Positions 8,979 to 17,324 of a stretch of DNA of 64,000 bases are shown here, one piece after another. A program made the position numbers and the translations under genes. The first letter of the stretch is position 1, and each line of letters starts with the position of its first letter. The stretch comes from an uncultured Corynebacterium sp. (GTDB lineage: Bacteria > Actinomycetota > Actinomycetes > Mycobacteriales > Mycobacteriaceae): contig NZ_CAMXWS010000001.1 of NCBI RefSeq assembly GCF_947253065.1, positions 109,857 through 173,856 on the forward strand, written 5' to 3'. Under the pieces are notes generated by a model. That model was given only the letters and a program-made list of their open reading frames with translations, was not told where the DNA came from and did not search any database.

Positions 8979-10742
8979 GTGGCATTTCCCACCCCGCACC
9001 CCGCGACGACCGACCTCAAAACGCTCCCGGTCCCGCCACTCGACGACACGCTCGACGCGTACAGCCACGCGCTTGAAGCGGTGCTCGACAGCAGCGAATT
9101 AGCTCATGCCCGCAGCGTCGTCGAGGATTTCCGTACGGGCGCTGGCCCGCTTCTCGACGCCAAGCTGCGCGAACGGGCCTCCGAGCGCGAAGCCTCCGGC
9201 ACCAACTGGCTTAACGACGAATGGTATTCCTCCTACCTCACCACCCGCGACCCTTTGACGTTGACTACAAACGTAGGTTTCCAAATCGCTCTTCCTGCAG
9301 CTGAGAACACCGGCCTGGACCGTGCTGTCGAGTTCATTCAGCGCGCCGCTACTGTCCATTTGGCCGCCGCAGCCGGCACGATCGAAGAGGATGTCGATGG
9401 CCGTGGCAACCGCATCACCATGAACCAGTGGTTCGTTTATGCCGGAGGAATCCGCCACCCGGAGAAGACTGAAGATACCGTCATCGCAACTGATCTAGGC
9501 GCTGAGAACCGTGAGATCGGTGTGTTCGTCAACGGTCGTCTCTTCGCACTGCCGATCAGTGACGCCAACGGCGCGATCCTTCCTGCCGCAGCTCTCCGCG
9601 CTGGACTCGAAAAGGCGCAACACCTCGCAGCCGGCAACCCTGCGGGTCTCGATTTCAACGCCCCGTCCCTCCTCGGCTCGGCTGCGCTCGCAGAGCTCCT
9701 TCCCACAATTCTCGAGCAGGGTGACAACCGCGCGACCTACGCACGTCTGCAGGACATGCTGTTCACCATCGACCTGCAAAACGGCCCGGGCACCCCGGAC
9801 ACTCCGGACAGCGACCGCATTCGCGAAGCCACCTTCTCCCCTCGCGGCGCATGGGTGTACAAGCCGCTGAGCTACCAGGTCGGCCTGAACAGCGACTGGA
9901 TCGCAGTCCACGTCGAGCACTCCTGCCAGGACGGTGCGACCCTGGTCACGGCGATTACGCGGATGCAGAACGCCGACCTCGAGGTAGCCACAACGACTAA
10001 CTCAGCTATCAGTCCGACAGAACTCACGTGGGATCTCGACGAGGCCACCACCCAGAATCTCCACGAACAGCTCGACGCATTCAACGCTGCAGCGCAGAAG
10101 CTTGAGACCGACATCATCACGGTTCCGCACAATCTCCCTGCCGACCTGCCTTTCAAAGTCAGCCGTGATGCTTCTGCACAGTTGACCATGCACATCGCTC
10201 AGCAGCTGACGTATGGGCACGTGCGGGCGGTGTACGAGGCCGTCGATATGCGCGAATACCGCGCGGGCCGCACCGAGTGCCTGCGCGCAGCCACCCCAGA
10301 AGCGGTCACCTTCGCAGAGAAGCTTATCGACGCCACCGCCACCCAAACCGACCTCCAAGCCGCCCTCGACGCCCACCGTGGCTGGGTCAAACGCTGCAAG
10401 TCCGGCAACGGCTTCGACCGTCACATCCAGATGATGGCCACCATCGAAGACCCAGAATCCGGCTCAGCTGGAACCGATGCGTTCTTCACCGACCGTCTCG
10501 CCACCGCAGCGCGCCGGGACTTCCTGTCCACGACATCCATCGGTGGACCAAACCAGATCGTGCGCTACTGCTTCGCACCGACGTTGCCAGAGGGCTTCGG
10601 CATCTCGTACACGCCCCTTCCTAGCGATGCTGAATACTGCGTCTCCTGGAACACCGACACTGCTGAAAAGCCCGCAGAGTTCCGCGCGAACCTCACGCGC
10701 GCCTCAAAAATGCTCTGGGACTTCTGCGCTGACTTGGTCTAA
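8979..10742 (+). CDS. Carnitine/choline O-acyltransferase family protein
   Basis: A 587-residue member of the carnitine/choline acyltransferase family, as judged from several hallmarks. Near the N-terminus the block NWLNDEWYSSYLTTRDPL matches the family's opening motif. The catalytic His lies in HVEHSCQDG (about residue 311), equivalent to the EHS-x-x-DG motif. Substrate-binding elements include YEAVDMREYRAGRTECLR (about residue 415-435) and LSTTSIGGPN near residue 515, with FAPTLPEGFGISYTPL following. Such enzymes move an acyl group between CoA and carnitine or choline; the acceptor cannot be read from sequence. The GTG start at 8979 has a strong AGGAGGAA at 8966-8973, and the 65-base gap from the ABC operon may hold a separate promoter. 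It is followed 32 bases later by coaE, a CoA-synthesis gene. The family is best known from eukaryotes, so the context here is of interest. Confidence 0.85.
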   Translation: MAFPTPHPATTDLKTLPVPPLDDTLDAYSHALEAVLDSSELAHARSVVEDFRTGAGPLLDAKLRERASEREASGTNWLNDEWYSSYLTTRDPLTLTTNVGFQIALPAAENTGLDRAVEFIQRAATVHLAAAAGTIEEDVDGRGNRITMNQWFVYAGGIRHPEKTEDTVIATDLGAENREIGVFVNGRLFALPISDANGAILPAAALRAGLEKAQHLAAGNPAGLDFNAPSLLGSAALAELLPTILEQGDNRATYARLQDMLFTIDLQNGPGTPDTPDSDRIREATFSPRGAWVYKPLSYQVGLNSDWIAVHVEHSCQDGATLVTAITRMQNADLEVATTTNSAISPTELTWDLDEATTQNLHEQLDAFNAAAQKLETDIITVPHNLPADLPFKVSRDASAQLTMHIAQQLTYGHVRAVYEAVDMREYRAGRTECLRAATPEAVTFAEKLIDATATQTDLQAALDAHRGWVKRCKSGNGFDRHIQMMATIEDPESGSAGTDAFFTDRLATAARRDFLSTTSIGGPNQIVRYCFAPTLPEGFGISYTPLPSDAEYCVSWNTDTAEKPAEFRANLTRASKMLWDFCADLV

Positions 10743-10774
10743 ACACAACCGATTGCCACTAGCCTAGGTACACG

Positions 10775-11371
10775 ATGAAGAAAATCGGACTAACCGGAGG
10801 CATCGGAAGCGGCAAATCAACGGTTGCGCGCCTGCTCAACGACGCAGGTATCGCAGTTGTCGACGCCGACCAGATCGCCCGCGAAATCATGGAGCCCGGC
10901 TCCCCCGTTCTCGACGACGTCGCAGAAGCATTCGGCGCTGATCTGATCCGCAACGATGGTTCGTTGGATCGGGCGGGATTGGCGGGAAGGGCGTTCGTCG
11001 ATAAGCAATCAACTGAAAAGCTGAACTCGATCACCCACCCGGCAATCCGTGCAGAGTCCGAGCGTCGCTTCGCCGCAGCCGAGGAAGCTGGCGAGAAGGC
11101 GGTGGTCTATGACATGCCTCTGCTCGTTGAGCTCGGCATGCACAAAAACATGGACCTGACTGTCGTTGTTGATGTCGATGTCGACGAGCGTGTCCGGCGC
11201 CTTGTGTCCACGCGTGGACTCGATGAAGCTGACGCACGCGCCCGCATCGCCCAACAGCTCGACGCGGCAACGCGCAACGCTGCAGCCGACGTGATCATCG
11301 ACAACAACGGCGATGAAGCTGCCCTGAAACCACAAGTCAAAGCCCTCATCGAGCGAATTTTCGCCCAATAG
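10775..11371 (+). CDS. coaE: Dephospho-CoA kinase
   Basis: The last enzyme of coenzyme A synthesis: it phosphorylates the 3'-hydroxyl of dephospho-CoA using ATP. The 198-residue protein opens with IGLTGGIGSGKSTVARLL, which contains the P-loop, followed by VVDADQIAREI, the family's substrate-lid Asp motif. Further family features are ITHPAIRAE and YDMPLLVELGM in the CoA domain, and the C-terminal VIIDNNGD. The protein is the short, single-domain form; some actinobacterial CoaE proteins carry a C-terminal GrpB-like domain (UPF0157) that is absent here. In mycobacteria coaE lies between rpsA and uvrB in the same direction; here it points against both, which suggests a local inversion or rearrangement. 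A 10-mer copy (10996-11005) encodes Val-Asp-Lys. Confidence 0.96.
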   Translation: MKKIGLTGGIGSGKSTVARLLNDAGIAVVDADQIAREIMEPGSPVLDDVAEAFGADLIRNDGSLDRAGLAGRAFVDKQSTEKLNSITHPAIRAESERRFAAAEEAGEKAVVYDMPLLVELGMHKNMDLTVVVDVDVDERVRRLVSTRGLDEADARARIAQQLDAATRNAAADVIIDNNGDEAALKPQVKALIERIFAQ

Positions 11372-11432
11372 ACCCATAACGTTCAAAAGCACGCCACACC
11401 CCATTAACCTGCCCACCATAATGTGACACGGC

Positions 11433-11786
11433 ATGGGGACATGGGACATCGGGCCGTTCGACAACGACCCAGCAGTAGACGCCGTCGCAGCACTTGCCGA
11501 CGGCTCCTTCCGCATGGACCAATTCCGCTTCGACTGCGGCCGCGGACCCCTCGGCACTGACGAAGCAGAATCCGTCATCGCTTTAGCCGCTGTCCTGAAT
11601 GGACACGTTCCATCCGATGCCCTAGCCGCAGCTCTGCGTTACCCCTTCACCATCGACGACCGTCGCTGGATCCGCCACCGCGCAACCCAAGCGATCCGCC
11701 CTGGCGCATCTGAACTCTACGACCTGTGGGAAGACGCCGGCGAGCTGGACACGTGGCTCGCCGAAACGAAAAAATACGTCGCCTAA
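11433..11786 (+). CDS. DUF4259 domain protein
   Basis: A 117-residue soluble protein. The opening MGTWDIGPFDNDPAVDAVAAL is the hallmark of DUF4259, a small family found widely in actinobacteria with no settled function. The middle holds an acidic, helical region and the end is WEDAGELDTWLAETKKYV. No catalytic motif, signal peptide or membrane segment can be seen. It lies 61 bases after coaE and 69 before a channel-like membrane protein, all on the same strand, but each may have its own promoter. The gene is real by its family match; no function is proposed. Confidence 0.8.
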   Translation: MGTWDIGPFDNDPAVDAVAALADGSFRMDQFRFDCGRGPLGTDEAESVIALAAVLNGHVPSDALAAALRYPFTIDDRRWIRHRATQAIRPGASELYDLWEDAGELDTWLAETKKYVA

Positions 11787-11841
11787 CTCACGCGCACGCA
11801 GTCGGACCCCCTCCCGACACGGATTCGCAAAAGGCCCCTTC

Positions 11842-11847
11842 TACAAT
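11842..11847 (+). promoter_or_regulatory. -10 box for a leaderless start
   Basis: TACAAT lies eight bases before the ATG at 11856 and no purine-rich ribosome site precedes that ATG. This is the arrangement of a leaderless transcript. A matching -35 box is not convincing. Confidence 0.4.
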
Positions 11848-11855
11848 TTTGACTT

Positions 11856-12980
11856 ATGTCTGTGGACCAGGTCGACCCGCTCATCACCTCTATCTACCAA
11901 TGGATGGATGTCTCCGGTGTGCTGCTGATGGGCATCATCGGCGGCACCCTCGCCCGTCACCGTGGCTACGACATCGTCGGCTTTTTCTTCATCGCGATGC
12001 TCTCGGCGCTTGGGGGCGGCATGCTTCGCGACGTCCTCATCAACCAAGGCACCGTCGCCGCCATGAGCCAACCCGAGTACTTGATTCTCGCATTCACGGG
12101 CGCGATCATCGCTCGCTTCACCTACTTCAAAGGTCGTGCGTGGGAGTTCCTTGAATCGCACGGCGATGCGCTCGTTTCAGCTCTGTGGGCCGCGACCGGC
12201 GCCTCCAAGGCAATTCAGTACGGACTGCCGATCTTGCCCACGATCATGATGGGTGTTTTTACCGCAACAGGTGGTGGCATGATCCGCGATGTTGTCACCG
12301 GTCGCGAACCCAGTGTTTTCGGCGGTAACCAGCCGACAGTGATTCCAGCGGTCGTATGTGCGGTAATCGTCTTGATCGGTAATGCGACAGGCTTCCTCGC
12401 GGCCGCCATGGTCGCGGGGCCGATCGCCAGCTTCATTCTGTTTCTCCTCGGCTACTACGCTAATTGGAGAGTCAGCCAAGACCCAGAATTCGCCCCCGTC
12501 AATGCAACTGTCAATGCGACGGCAACGCAGGTCGCATATCTTGCTCGCAAGGCAGAAGACCGTTCTCGTGCCGTCGCACGTGGCTTGGAGCCGAAGAGCG
12601 TGCGGTCGTGGCGCCATAAGCAGATGGAAAAAGCACTGCAACGCCGCATCGAGGCAGAGATTCGAAAGGGCAAGCGTCCTGCGGAGGCCCGCAACGCTGC
12701 CGACGAATTCCTCGAAGAATTCACCACCCAGTTCCCTGCCATCGATTCTGAAATGGTCAACGCTGCCAACGCCGAGACCCCCACTGAAGACGAAGGCATC
12801 CTTGAAGGCATTGGTGTGGACCTCAGCGGTGATTCCTACGACGAGGACACCACCGAACCTGACCCAGCTGAGACCGAGGCCATGCATGCGGACATGCTGG
12901 ATATCATCCTCTCGGACGCCAAACTAACCGACGAGCTCATCGATCGACTCATCGAACGCTACAAGCAGAAAGATGCCTAG
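11856..12980 (+). CDS. TRIC/UPF0126-family membrane channel with long cytosolic tail
   Basis: A 374-residue membrane protein of the bacterial TRIC (UPF0126, YicG-like) family. The first 210 residues hold about seven membrane spans arranged as two repeats, with the glycine-rich signature GGGMLRDVL in the first and GGGMIRDVVTGR in the second; these motifs mark TRIC monovalent-cation channels. Typical bacterial members end after the last span (about 200-220 residues). This one continues for about 160 residues of charged, probably helical and partly disordered sequence (RRIEAEIRKGKRPAEARNA, then a highly acidic stretch and ELIDRLIERYKQK). That tail is predicted to be cytoplasmic and its role is unknown. 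The end overlaps the convergent HNH gene by four bases. Confidence 0.85.
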   Translation: MSVDQVDPLITSIYQWMDVSGVLLMGIIGGTLARHRGYDIVGFFFIAMLSALGGGMLRDVLINQGTVAAMSQPEYLILAFTGAIIARFTYFKGRAWEFLESHGDALVSALWAATGASKAIQYGLPILPTIMMGVFTATGGGMIRDVVTGREPSVFGGNQPTVIPAVVCAVIVLIGNATGFLAAAMVAGPIASFILFLLGYYANWRVSQDPEFAPVNATVNATATQVAYLARKAEDRSRAVARGLEPKSVRSWRHKQMEKALQRRIEAEIRKGKRPAEARNAADEFLEEFTTQFPAIDSEMVNAANAETPTEDEGILEGIGVDLSGDSYDEDTTEPDPAETEAMHADMLDIILSDAKLTDELIDRLIERYKQKDA

Positions 12981-14035
12981 CTGCCAAACAAAAGGTGCAT
13001 GGCTCCGTACCGGTGGGTGTTATTCGGCACCGGTTTTCCGCGTGGTGATACCCAGATTGGGCTGCCGCGTCGCCTTCGTATGCGACCCCGGTGTTGTCGC
13101 CACGGGTCATCATCATTAGTCCGGTTGTGATACCTACACACCGGCGCCAAATTGGCCATATTCGTCTCACCACCATGCACCCAGGCAGTGATGTGGTGGA
13201 TCTCGCAATGATCCGCAGCATGCCGGCACCCCGGCACCGGACACGTCGTCATTGTTGCCCGGGCTAGGTCTCTTTGCTTGCTGTTGGCAAAACGCTGCGT
13301 GCGGTACAGGTTCACCGCACCTTCCGCCGGGTGGAACAACGCCACCTCAAGCTCAGCACCATGGAGCTGCGCAAGGTATTCCGCACCAGTCATCGTGGTG
13401 CCATCCGACAACCCAAGGATCGTCTCATCGCCGCGGCCACCAAGGATGGAAATATGGTCTGCCAGCGGGACGACCACCAACGGCCGCGGCACCGCAGAGG
13501 CCACCCCACCACCAGAACGCAACAGGCGAGCAAACGCCTCATACATCTGCGGACCCTCCGGCCGGGTGGCATCCAGGTTCTGGCGCAGGGCGTGTTCAAG
13601 GGCAGCGATATCACGCTCAGAACCCGTAGCAGTAAACGACCGCTTACCTTTACGCGATTTGGTAAACCGCACCGATGTTTTCGGGGCAGGCTTGTCGGGG
13701 ACTTCGACGATGTCTTTTGCGCGACGCTTCAACGTCGCGTAGTTCCCCTCCACCGACAACAGGGCCAAACGCGTCTTCCACGGATCCTTGGCCTTTTTGA
13801 CCTGCTGCTCAATAAACACCAACTGATCCAACGACTTCGACGTCGAACGCGCAATACGTACAGCATGAGCCTGCTGCCGGGAGTACCTGGTTTTCCCGTA
13901 ATAAGCCTCATGAACACTGGCCCACTCGGTAACACGGTTGGGGTTAGCACCGGCATCGATAAGCAGCTGGGCATCGAAACTGCCCAGCGAGTCGATGGCG
14001 TTGGTGGCACCAACATAAACCGCGAAATCGTTCAT
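12977..14035 (-). CDS. HNH endonuclease of the DUF222/13E12-repeat type
   Basis: A 352-residue protein with a C-terminal HNH nuclease domain: C-P-V-P-G-C-R-H-A-A-D-H-C-E-I-H-H followed by WVHGGETNMANLAPVCRYHNR and a final W-shaped block ending near residue 345. The Cys pairs would hold a zinc ion and the His-His-Asn core is intact, so nuclease activity is possible. The N-terminal part is the DUF222-like region seen in mycobacterial 13E12 repeat proteins, a multicopy family in Corynebacterium. The chosen ATG at 14035 begins MNDFAVYVG; the frame is open for 26 more codons upstream but without a better start. It lies between the TRIC gene and rpsA, where many relatives have nothing, so it may be a late insertion. 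Confidence 0.85.
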   Translation of the reverse strand: MNDFAVYVGATNAIDSLGSFDAQLLIDAGANPNRVTEWASVHEAYYGKTRYSRQQAHAVRIARSTSKSLDQLVFIEQQVKKAKDPWKTRLALLSVEGNYATLKRRAKDIVEVPDKPAPKTSVRFTKSRKGKRSFTATGSERDIAALEHALRQNLDATRPEGPQMYEAFARLLRSGGGVASAVPRPLVVVPLADHISILGGRGDETILGLSDGTTMTGAEYLAQLHGAELEVALFHPAEGAVNLYRTQRFANSKQRDLARATMTTCPVPGCRHAADHCEIHHITAWVHGGETNMANLAPVCRYHNRTNDDDPWRQHRGRIRRRRGSPIWVSPRGKPVPNNTHRYGAMHLLFGS

Positions 14036-14085
14036 GCCCCAAAACCTAAACCGACGAGGACCCCCAAGAAAAGCGCACAACAAAA

Positions 14086-14118
14086 CCCCTGTGGACAAAC
14101 CGAAGTTATCCACAGGGG
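14086..14118 (-). terminator. rpsA terminator hairpin with two DnaA-box-like arms
   Basis: Arms CCCCTGTGGA (14086-14095) and TCCACAGGGG (14109-14118) form a 10-bp stem. On the minus strand it is followed by TTTTGTTG, giving a rho-independent terminator 14 bases after the rpsA stop. The arms contain TTATCCACA (14106-14114), a perfect classical DnaA box, and on the other strand TTGTCCACA (14090-14098), the high-GC actinobacterial variant. The overlap may be chance, because any stem of this sequence makes both. Confidence 0.75.
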
Positions 14119-14132
14119 CAGTTTATGTGAGG

Positions 14133-15605
14133 TTAGTTACCTGCAAGCTTCTCGCGCAGAGCAGCAAGCTGCTCGTCGGAAGCCAGGGAGCCACCCTGCT
14201 CAGCCTCACCAGCGGACGGAGCTGCCGGAGCTGCAGCCTCGCCGGAGGTGGAGCTGTAGTTGGTCTCGCCCTCGCCGGCTGCCTCCGCCTCTGCAGCGGC
14301 AGCGCGGTGACGCTCGATCTGAGCTGCGTGAGCCTCGTGCAGGCGGGCAGCCTCAGCGTAGCGAGCCTCCCACTCCTGGCGAGCCTCGTCGTAGCCTTCC
14401 ATCCACTCGTTGGTCTCCGGGTCGAAGCCCTCCGGGAAGATGTAGTTGCCCTGCTCGTCGTAGGAGTCGGCCATGCCGTAGCGGGACGGATCGAACTCTT
14501 CGGAGAAGTCCTCGTCAGCCTGCTTGAGGGACAGGGAGATGCGGCGACGATCCAGGTCGATGTCGATGACCTTGACCATGACCTCTTCGCCAACATTGAC
14601 GACCTGGTCCGGGACCTCCACGTGGCGCTGTGCCAGCTCGGAGATGTGGACGAGGCCCTCGATGCCCTCTTCGACGCGAACGAACGCACCGAACGGGACG
14701 AGCTTGGTGACCTTGCCCGGGACGATCTGGCCCACAGCGTGGGTGCGGGCGAAGACGCGCCACGGATCTTCCTGGGTTGCCTTCAGGGACAGGGAGACGC
14801 GCTCGCGGTCGAGATCGACGTCGAGAACCTCGACGGTGACCTCGTCGCCAACGGTGACAACCTCGGACGGGTGGTCAATGTGCTTCCAGGACAGCTCGGA
14901 CACGTGGACCAGGCCGTCGACACCGCCGAGATCGACGAACGCGCCGAAGTTGACGATGGAGGACACGACACCCTTGCGGACTTGGCCCTTCTGCAGCTGG
15001 TGCAGGAAGTCGGAGCGAACCGCGGACTGGGTCTCCTCCAGGTACGCGCGGCGGGACAGGACGACGTTGTTGCGGTGCTTGTCCAGCTCGATGATCTTTG
15101 CCTCGAGCTCCTGGCCGATGTACGGATCCAGGTCGCGGACGCGGCGCATTTCGACGAGGGATGCCGGCAGGAAGCCACGGAGGCCGATGTCGAGGATGAG
15201 ACCACCCTTGACAACCTCGATGACGGTACCGGTGACCGGCTGGTCGTTCTTCTGCAGCTCTTCGATGGTGCCCCAGGCACGCTCGTACTGAGCACGCTTC
15301 TTGGACAGAAGCAGACGACCTTCCTTGTCCTCCTTGGTGAGGACCAGTGCGTCAATCTCATCGCCGATTTCGACGACCTCATCCGGGTCGACGTCGTGCT
15401 TGATGGAGAGCTCGCGGGTCGGGATGACACCTTCGGTCTTGTATCCGATGTCGAGGAGGACCTCGTCGTGGTCGACCTTGACTACGGTGCCGGTGACGAT
15501 GTCGCCATCATTGAAGTACTTGATGGTGGCGTCAACTGCGGCGAGAAAATCCTCAGCGCTGCCAATGTCGTTGATGGCAACCTGCGGGGTAGTAGAAGTG
15601 GGCAT
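14133..15605 (-). CDS. rpsA: 30S ribosomal protein S1
   Basis: S1 helps mRNA reach the 30S subunit. At 490 residues it is the actinobacterial four-S1-domain form, shorter than the six-domain E. coli protein. The S1 repeats run from about residues 35-105, 120-190, 205-275 and 290-360; each shows the OB-fold pattern, for example GTVVKVDHDEVLLDIGYKTEG, then GLILDIGLRGFLPASL, GVVSSIVNFGAFVDLGGVDG and GKVTKLVPFGAFVRVEEGIEG. The tail after residue 375 is acidic and rich in Glu and Ala, as in other Corynebacterium and Mycobacterium S1 proteins. A promoter can be drawn about 160 bases upstream. Gene order polA-rpsA is conserved in actinobacteria, but here a YkvI-type gene lies between them. Confidence 0.97.
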   Translation of the reverse strand: MPTSTTPQVAINDIGSAEDFLAAVDATIKYFNDGDIVTGTVVKVDHDEVLLDIGYKTEGVIPTRELSIKHDVDPDEVVEIGDEIDALVLTKEDKEGRLLLSKKRAQYERAWGTIEELQKNDQPVTGTVIEVVKGGLILDIGLRGFLPASLVEMRRVRDLDPYIGQELEAKIIELDKHRNNVVLSRRAYLEETQSAVRSDFLHQLQKGQVRKGVVSSIVNFGAFVDLGGVDGLVHVSELSWKHIDHPSEVVTVGDEVTVEVLDVDLDRERVSLSLKATQEDPWRVFARTHAVGQIVPGKVTKLVPFGAFVRVEEGIEGLVHISELAQRHVEVPDQVVNVGEEVMVKVIDIDLDRRRISLSLKQADEDFSEEFDPSRYGMADSYDEQGNYIFPEGFDPETNEWMEGYDEARQEWEARYAEAARLHEAHAAQIERHRAAAAEAEAAGEGETNYSSTSGEAAAPAAPSAGEAEQGGSLASDEQLAALREKLAGN

Positions 15606-15971
15606 AGGTTATGTTGCTCCGAAATGGATAGGAGATAGCAAATGGACATGAGCGCATCTCTCGAAAAGCCATGCTTAAGCTGGTATTTCGATCTCGCTTT
15701 CGGTGTGGGTTAGCCCTCCTATTACGGCCGCGCCCGCACTGGAAGCGTAGATACGCCTAAGCGAGATTAGTCCATTTGTGCAGCTCGAGCAAACTTTGGC
15801 CTGGGCGTGTTCCGTGGCGTGTCGCTGTGTGGGTTAGCGCGCATGACCGGCAGTTTTGCTGGGTGGAGGGGTACGGGGGGCGTCGGCAAGCGAGTACTCG
15901 ATGCAACATCTCGCATGCATTGGCACTACCGTTATATACAGACATTCAAATTTTATATAGGTGGTGTTTTT
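15606..15971. other. Intergenic region between rpsA and the YkvI-type gene
   Basis: A 366-base divergent regulatory region without a supported gene. It contains the rpsA leader (about 150 bases, minus strand), with an 8-bp palindrome GCTTAAGC near 15673-15680, and a 9-bp inverted repeat ATCTCGCTT (15691-15699) / AAGCGAGAT (15759-15767) whose right arm overlaps the proposed rpsA -10 box. On the plus strand, AT-rich blocks TTATATACA and TTTTATATAGG lie within 40 bases of the ATG at 15972 and probably form that gene's promoter. Confidence 0.5.
15764..15793 (-). promoter_or_regulatory. Candidate rpsA promoter
   Basis: On the minus strand TTTGCT (15788-15793), an 18-base spacer and TAATCT (15764-15769) resemble a sigma-A promoter. 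Transcription would start near 15757 and give an rpsA leader of about 150 bases. The -10 box overlaps one arm of a 9-bp inverted repeat. No measured start supports this. Confidence 0.4.
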
Positions 15972-17267
15972 ATGTTGAAACGCGGTATCGGAATCGGTTT
16001 CGCGTTCATTGGCGTCGTTGTTGGCGCCGGTTTTGCATCAGGTATGGAGGCGTTTCAGTACTTCGTCTCCTATGGCGACATGGGTATGTGGGGCATTGTC
16101 CTCGCCGGTGTGGTCATGGCTTTTGCCGCTGTGGCATTTCTGACGTTCGGTTCGTATTTCCAAGCTAATGAGCACACTCGCGTTTTCGGTGAGGTGTCCG
16201 ACGGTTTGTCTTCGCGCATCATGGACTGGTCTGCGATCGCGTGTATGTTCAGTGTCGGTTTTGTGATGTTCGCGGGCGCCGGCTCGAACCTTGAGCAGGC
16301 GTATGGCTGGCCGATCTATGTCGGCGGTGTGGCCATGCTGATCATCATGCTCTTGGTCGGCCGCCTGGATGTGGACAAGATCTCGATGGTTTTGGGCCTG
16401 GTCACTCCCTTGCTCATCATCTTCGTCTTGATTGCTTCCATCTGGACGTTCACACACGCAAACATTGATTTCGCTGCGCAGAGCGAATGGACTCAGACGA
16501 ATGTTGATGGCGCTACTGGCGCCCCGACGTGGTGGCTGGGTGCGTTGAACCACACTGGCTTGAACGCGCTGTGCACGGTGTCAATGGCGATCGTGATTGG
16601 TGGCGACAACTTTGACAATAAGTCGGTGAAGATCGGCGGTCTGATCGCTGGTTTCCTGTATGCCGCTATGTTGGCGTTGCTTGTGGTCACCCTGTTCATT
16701 ACTGCGCAGGATGTCAATGGCAACGATCTTCCGTTGCTTGAGGTGCTCTTCGGTGTCCACCCGGTGCTGGGCCAGATCATGACGTGGGTCATCTTCCTCA
16801 TGGTGTTCAACACCTGTCTCGGCATGATTTACGCTTTGGCGAAGCGTTTGACCCGTAACAACCCGAGCCGTTTCTATCCGGTCTATGTCGTCGCATGTCT
16901 GGTTGGTTTTGTGCTGTCGTTCATTGGCTTCAAGCCGCTGGTGGCAAACCTGTACCCGGTGCTTGGCTACTTGGGTCTGTTCGTGATCGCGGTGCTGGTA
17001 TACCAGTATTTCCGTTACCGCGATCGACTGGACCGTGAGGGTGAGCTGCGTACCGCCGCAGTGGACCTTGTCACGGACGAGGAGAACTTGGATCCGGACA
17101 GCGAATTCGCGGACATGTCGCTCGAGGAGCTCGCCGAGGAGTCCATGCTTGACGACGACGACTTCCAGGAAGCCCTCGAGTCCGAGGTCGAGGAACAAGA
17201 CGAGGACGCAGATGAATCCGAAGCTACTGATAATGCAGCCTCGGATTCTGGCAGTACCAAGATCTAG
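15972..17267 (+). CDS. YkvI-type membrane transporter with acidic C-terminal tail
   Basis: A 431-residue membrane protein with about ten spans, related to the YkvI family of the amino acid/polyamine/LeuT superfamily. The first span (IGIGFAFIGVVVGAGFASGMEAFQYF) has the broken-helix GxG pattern typical of that superfamily's substrate site. The membrane part ends near residue 350. The last 75 residues are strongly acidic, for example EESMLDDDDFQEALESEVEE and EDADESEATDN, and probably disordered in the cytoplasm. The substrate is unknown. The start at 15972 follows TAGGTGG by six to seven bases. The gene separates rpsA from polA, which normally lie side by side in actinobacteria, and runs against both. 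Confidence 0.8.
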   Translation: MLKRGIGIGFAFIGVVVGAGFASGMEAFQYFVSYGDMGMWGIVLAGVVMAFAAVAFLTFGSYFQANEHTRVFGEVSDGLSSRIMDWSAIACMFSVGFVMFAGAGSNLEQAYGWPIYVGGVAMLIIMLLVGRLDVDKISMVLGLVTPLLIIFVLIASIWTFTHANIDFAAQSEWTQTNVDGATGAPTWWLGALNHTGLNALCTVSMAIVIGGDNFDNKSVKIGGLIAGFLYAAMLALLVVTLFITAQDVNGNDLPLLEVLFGVHPVLGQIMTWVIFLMVFNTCLGMIYALAKRLTRNNPSRFYPVYVVACLVGFVLSFIGFKPLVANLYPVLGYLGLFVIAVLVYQYFRYRDRLDREGELRTAAVDLVTDEENLDPDSEFADMSLEELAEESMLDDDDFQEALESEVEEQDEDADESEATDNAASDSGSTKI

Positions 17268-17291
17268 TGCAAGCGCACACCTAGTCCCTTT

Positions 17292-17324
17292 TAGCCCGGG
17301 AGCGGATCATTCCGCCCCGGGCTA
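17292..17324. terminator. Strong hairpin between convergent YkvI-type gene and polA
   Basis: Outer arms TAGCCCGGG (17292-17300) and CCCGGGCTA (17316-17324) enclose an inner GCGGA/TCCGC stem with a TCAT loop, giving a nearly continuous 14-bp hairpin. It includes the polA stop codon. Neither side has a clear T-tract, so it may act as a weak bidirectional terminator or an RNA end-stabiliser. Confidence 0.55.

Noticed and set aside
14034..15638. A long plus-strand open frame (about 530 codons) antisense to rpsA
   Set aside because: A shadow of the GC-biased third positions in rpsA; the translated sequence is low-complexity and no ribosome site is present.
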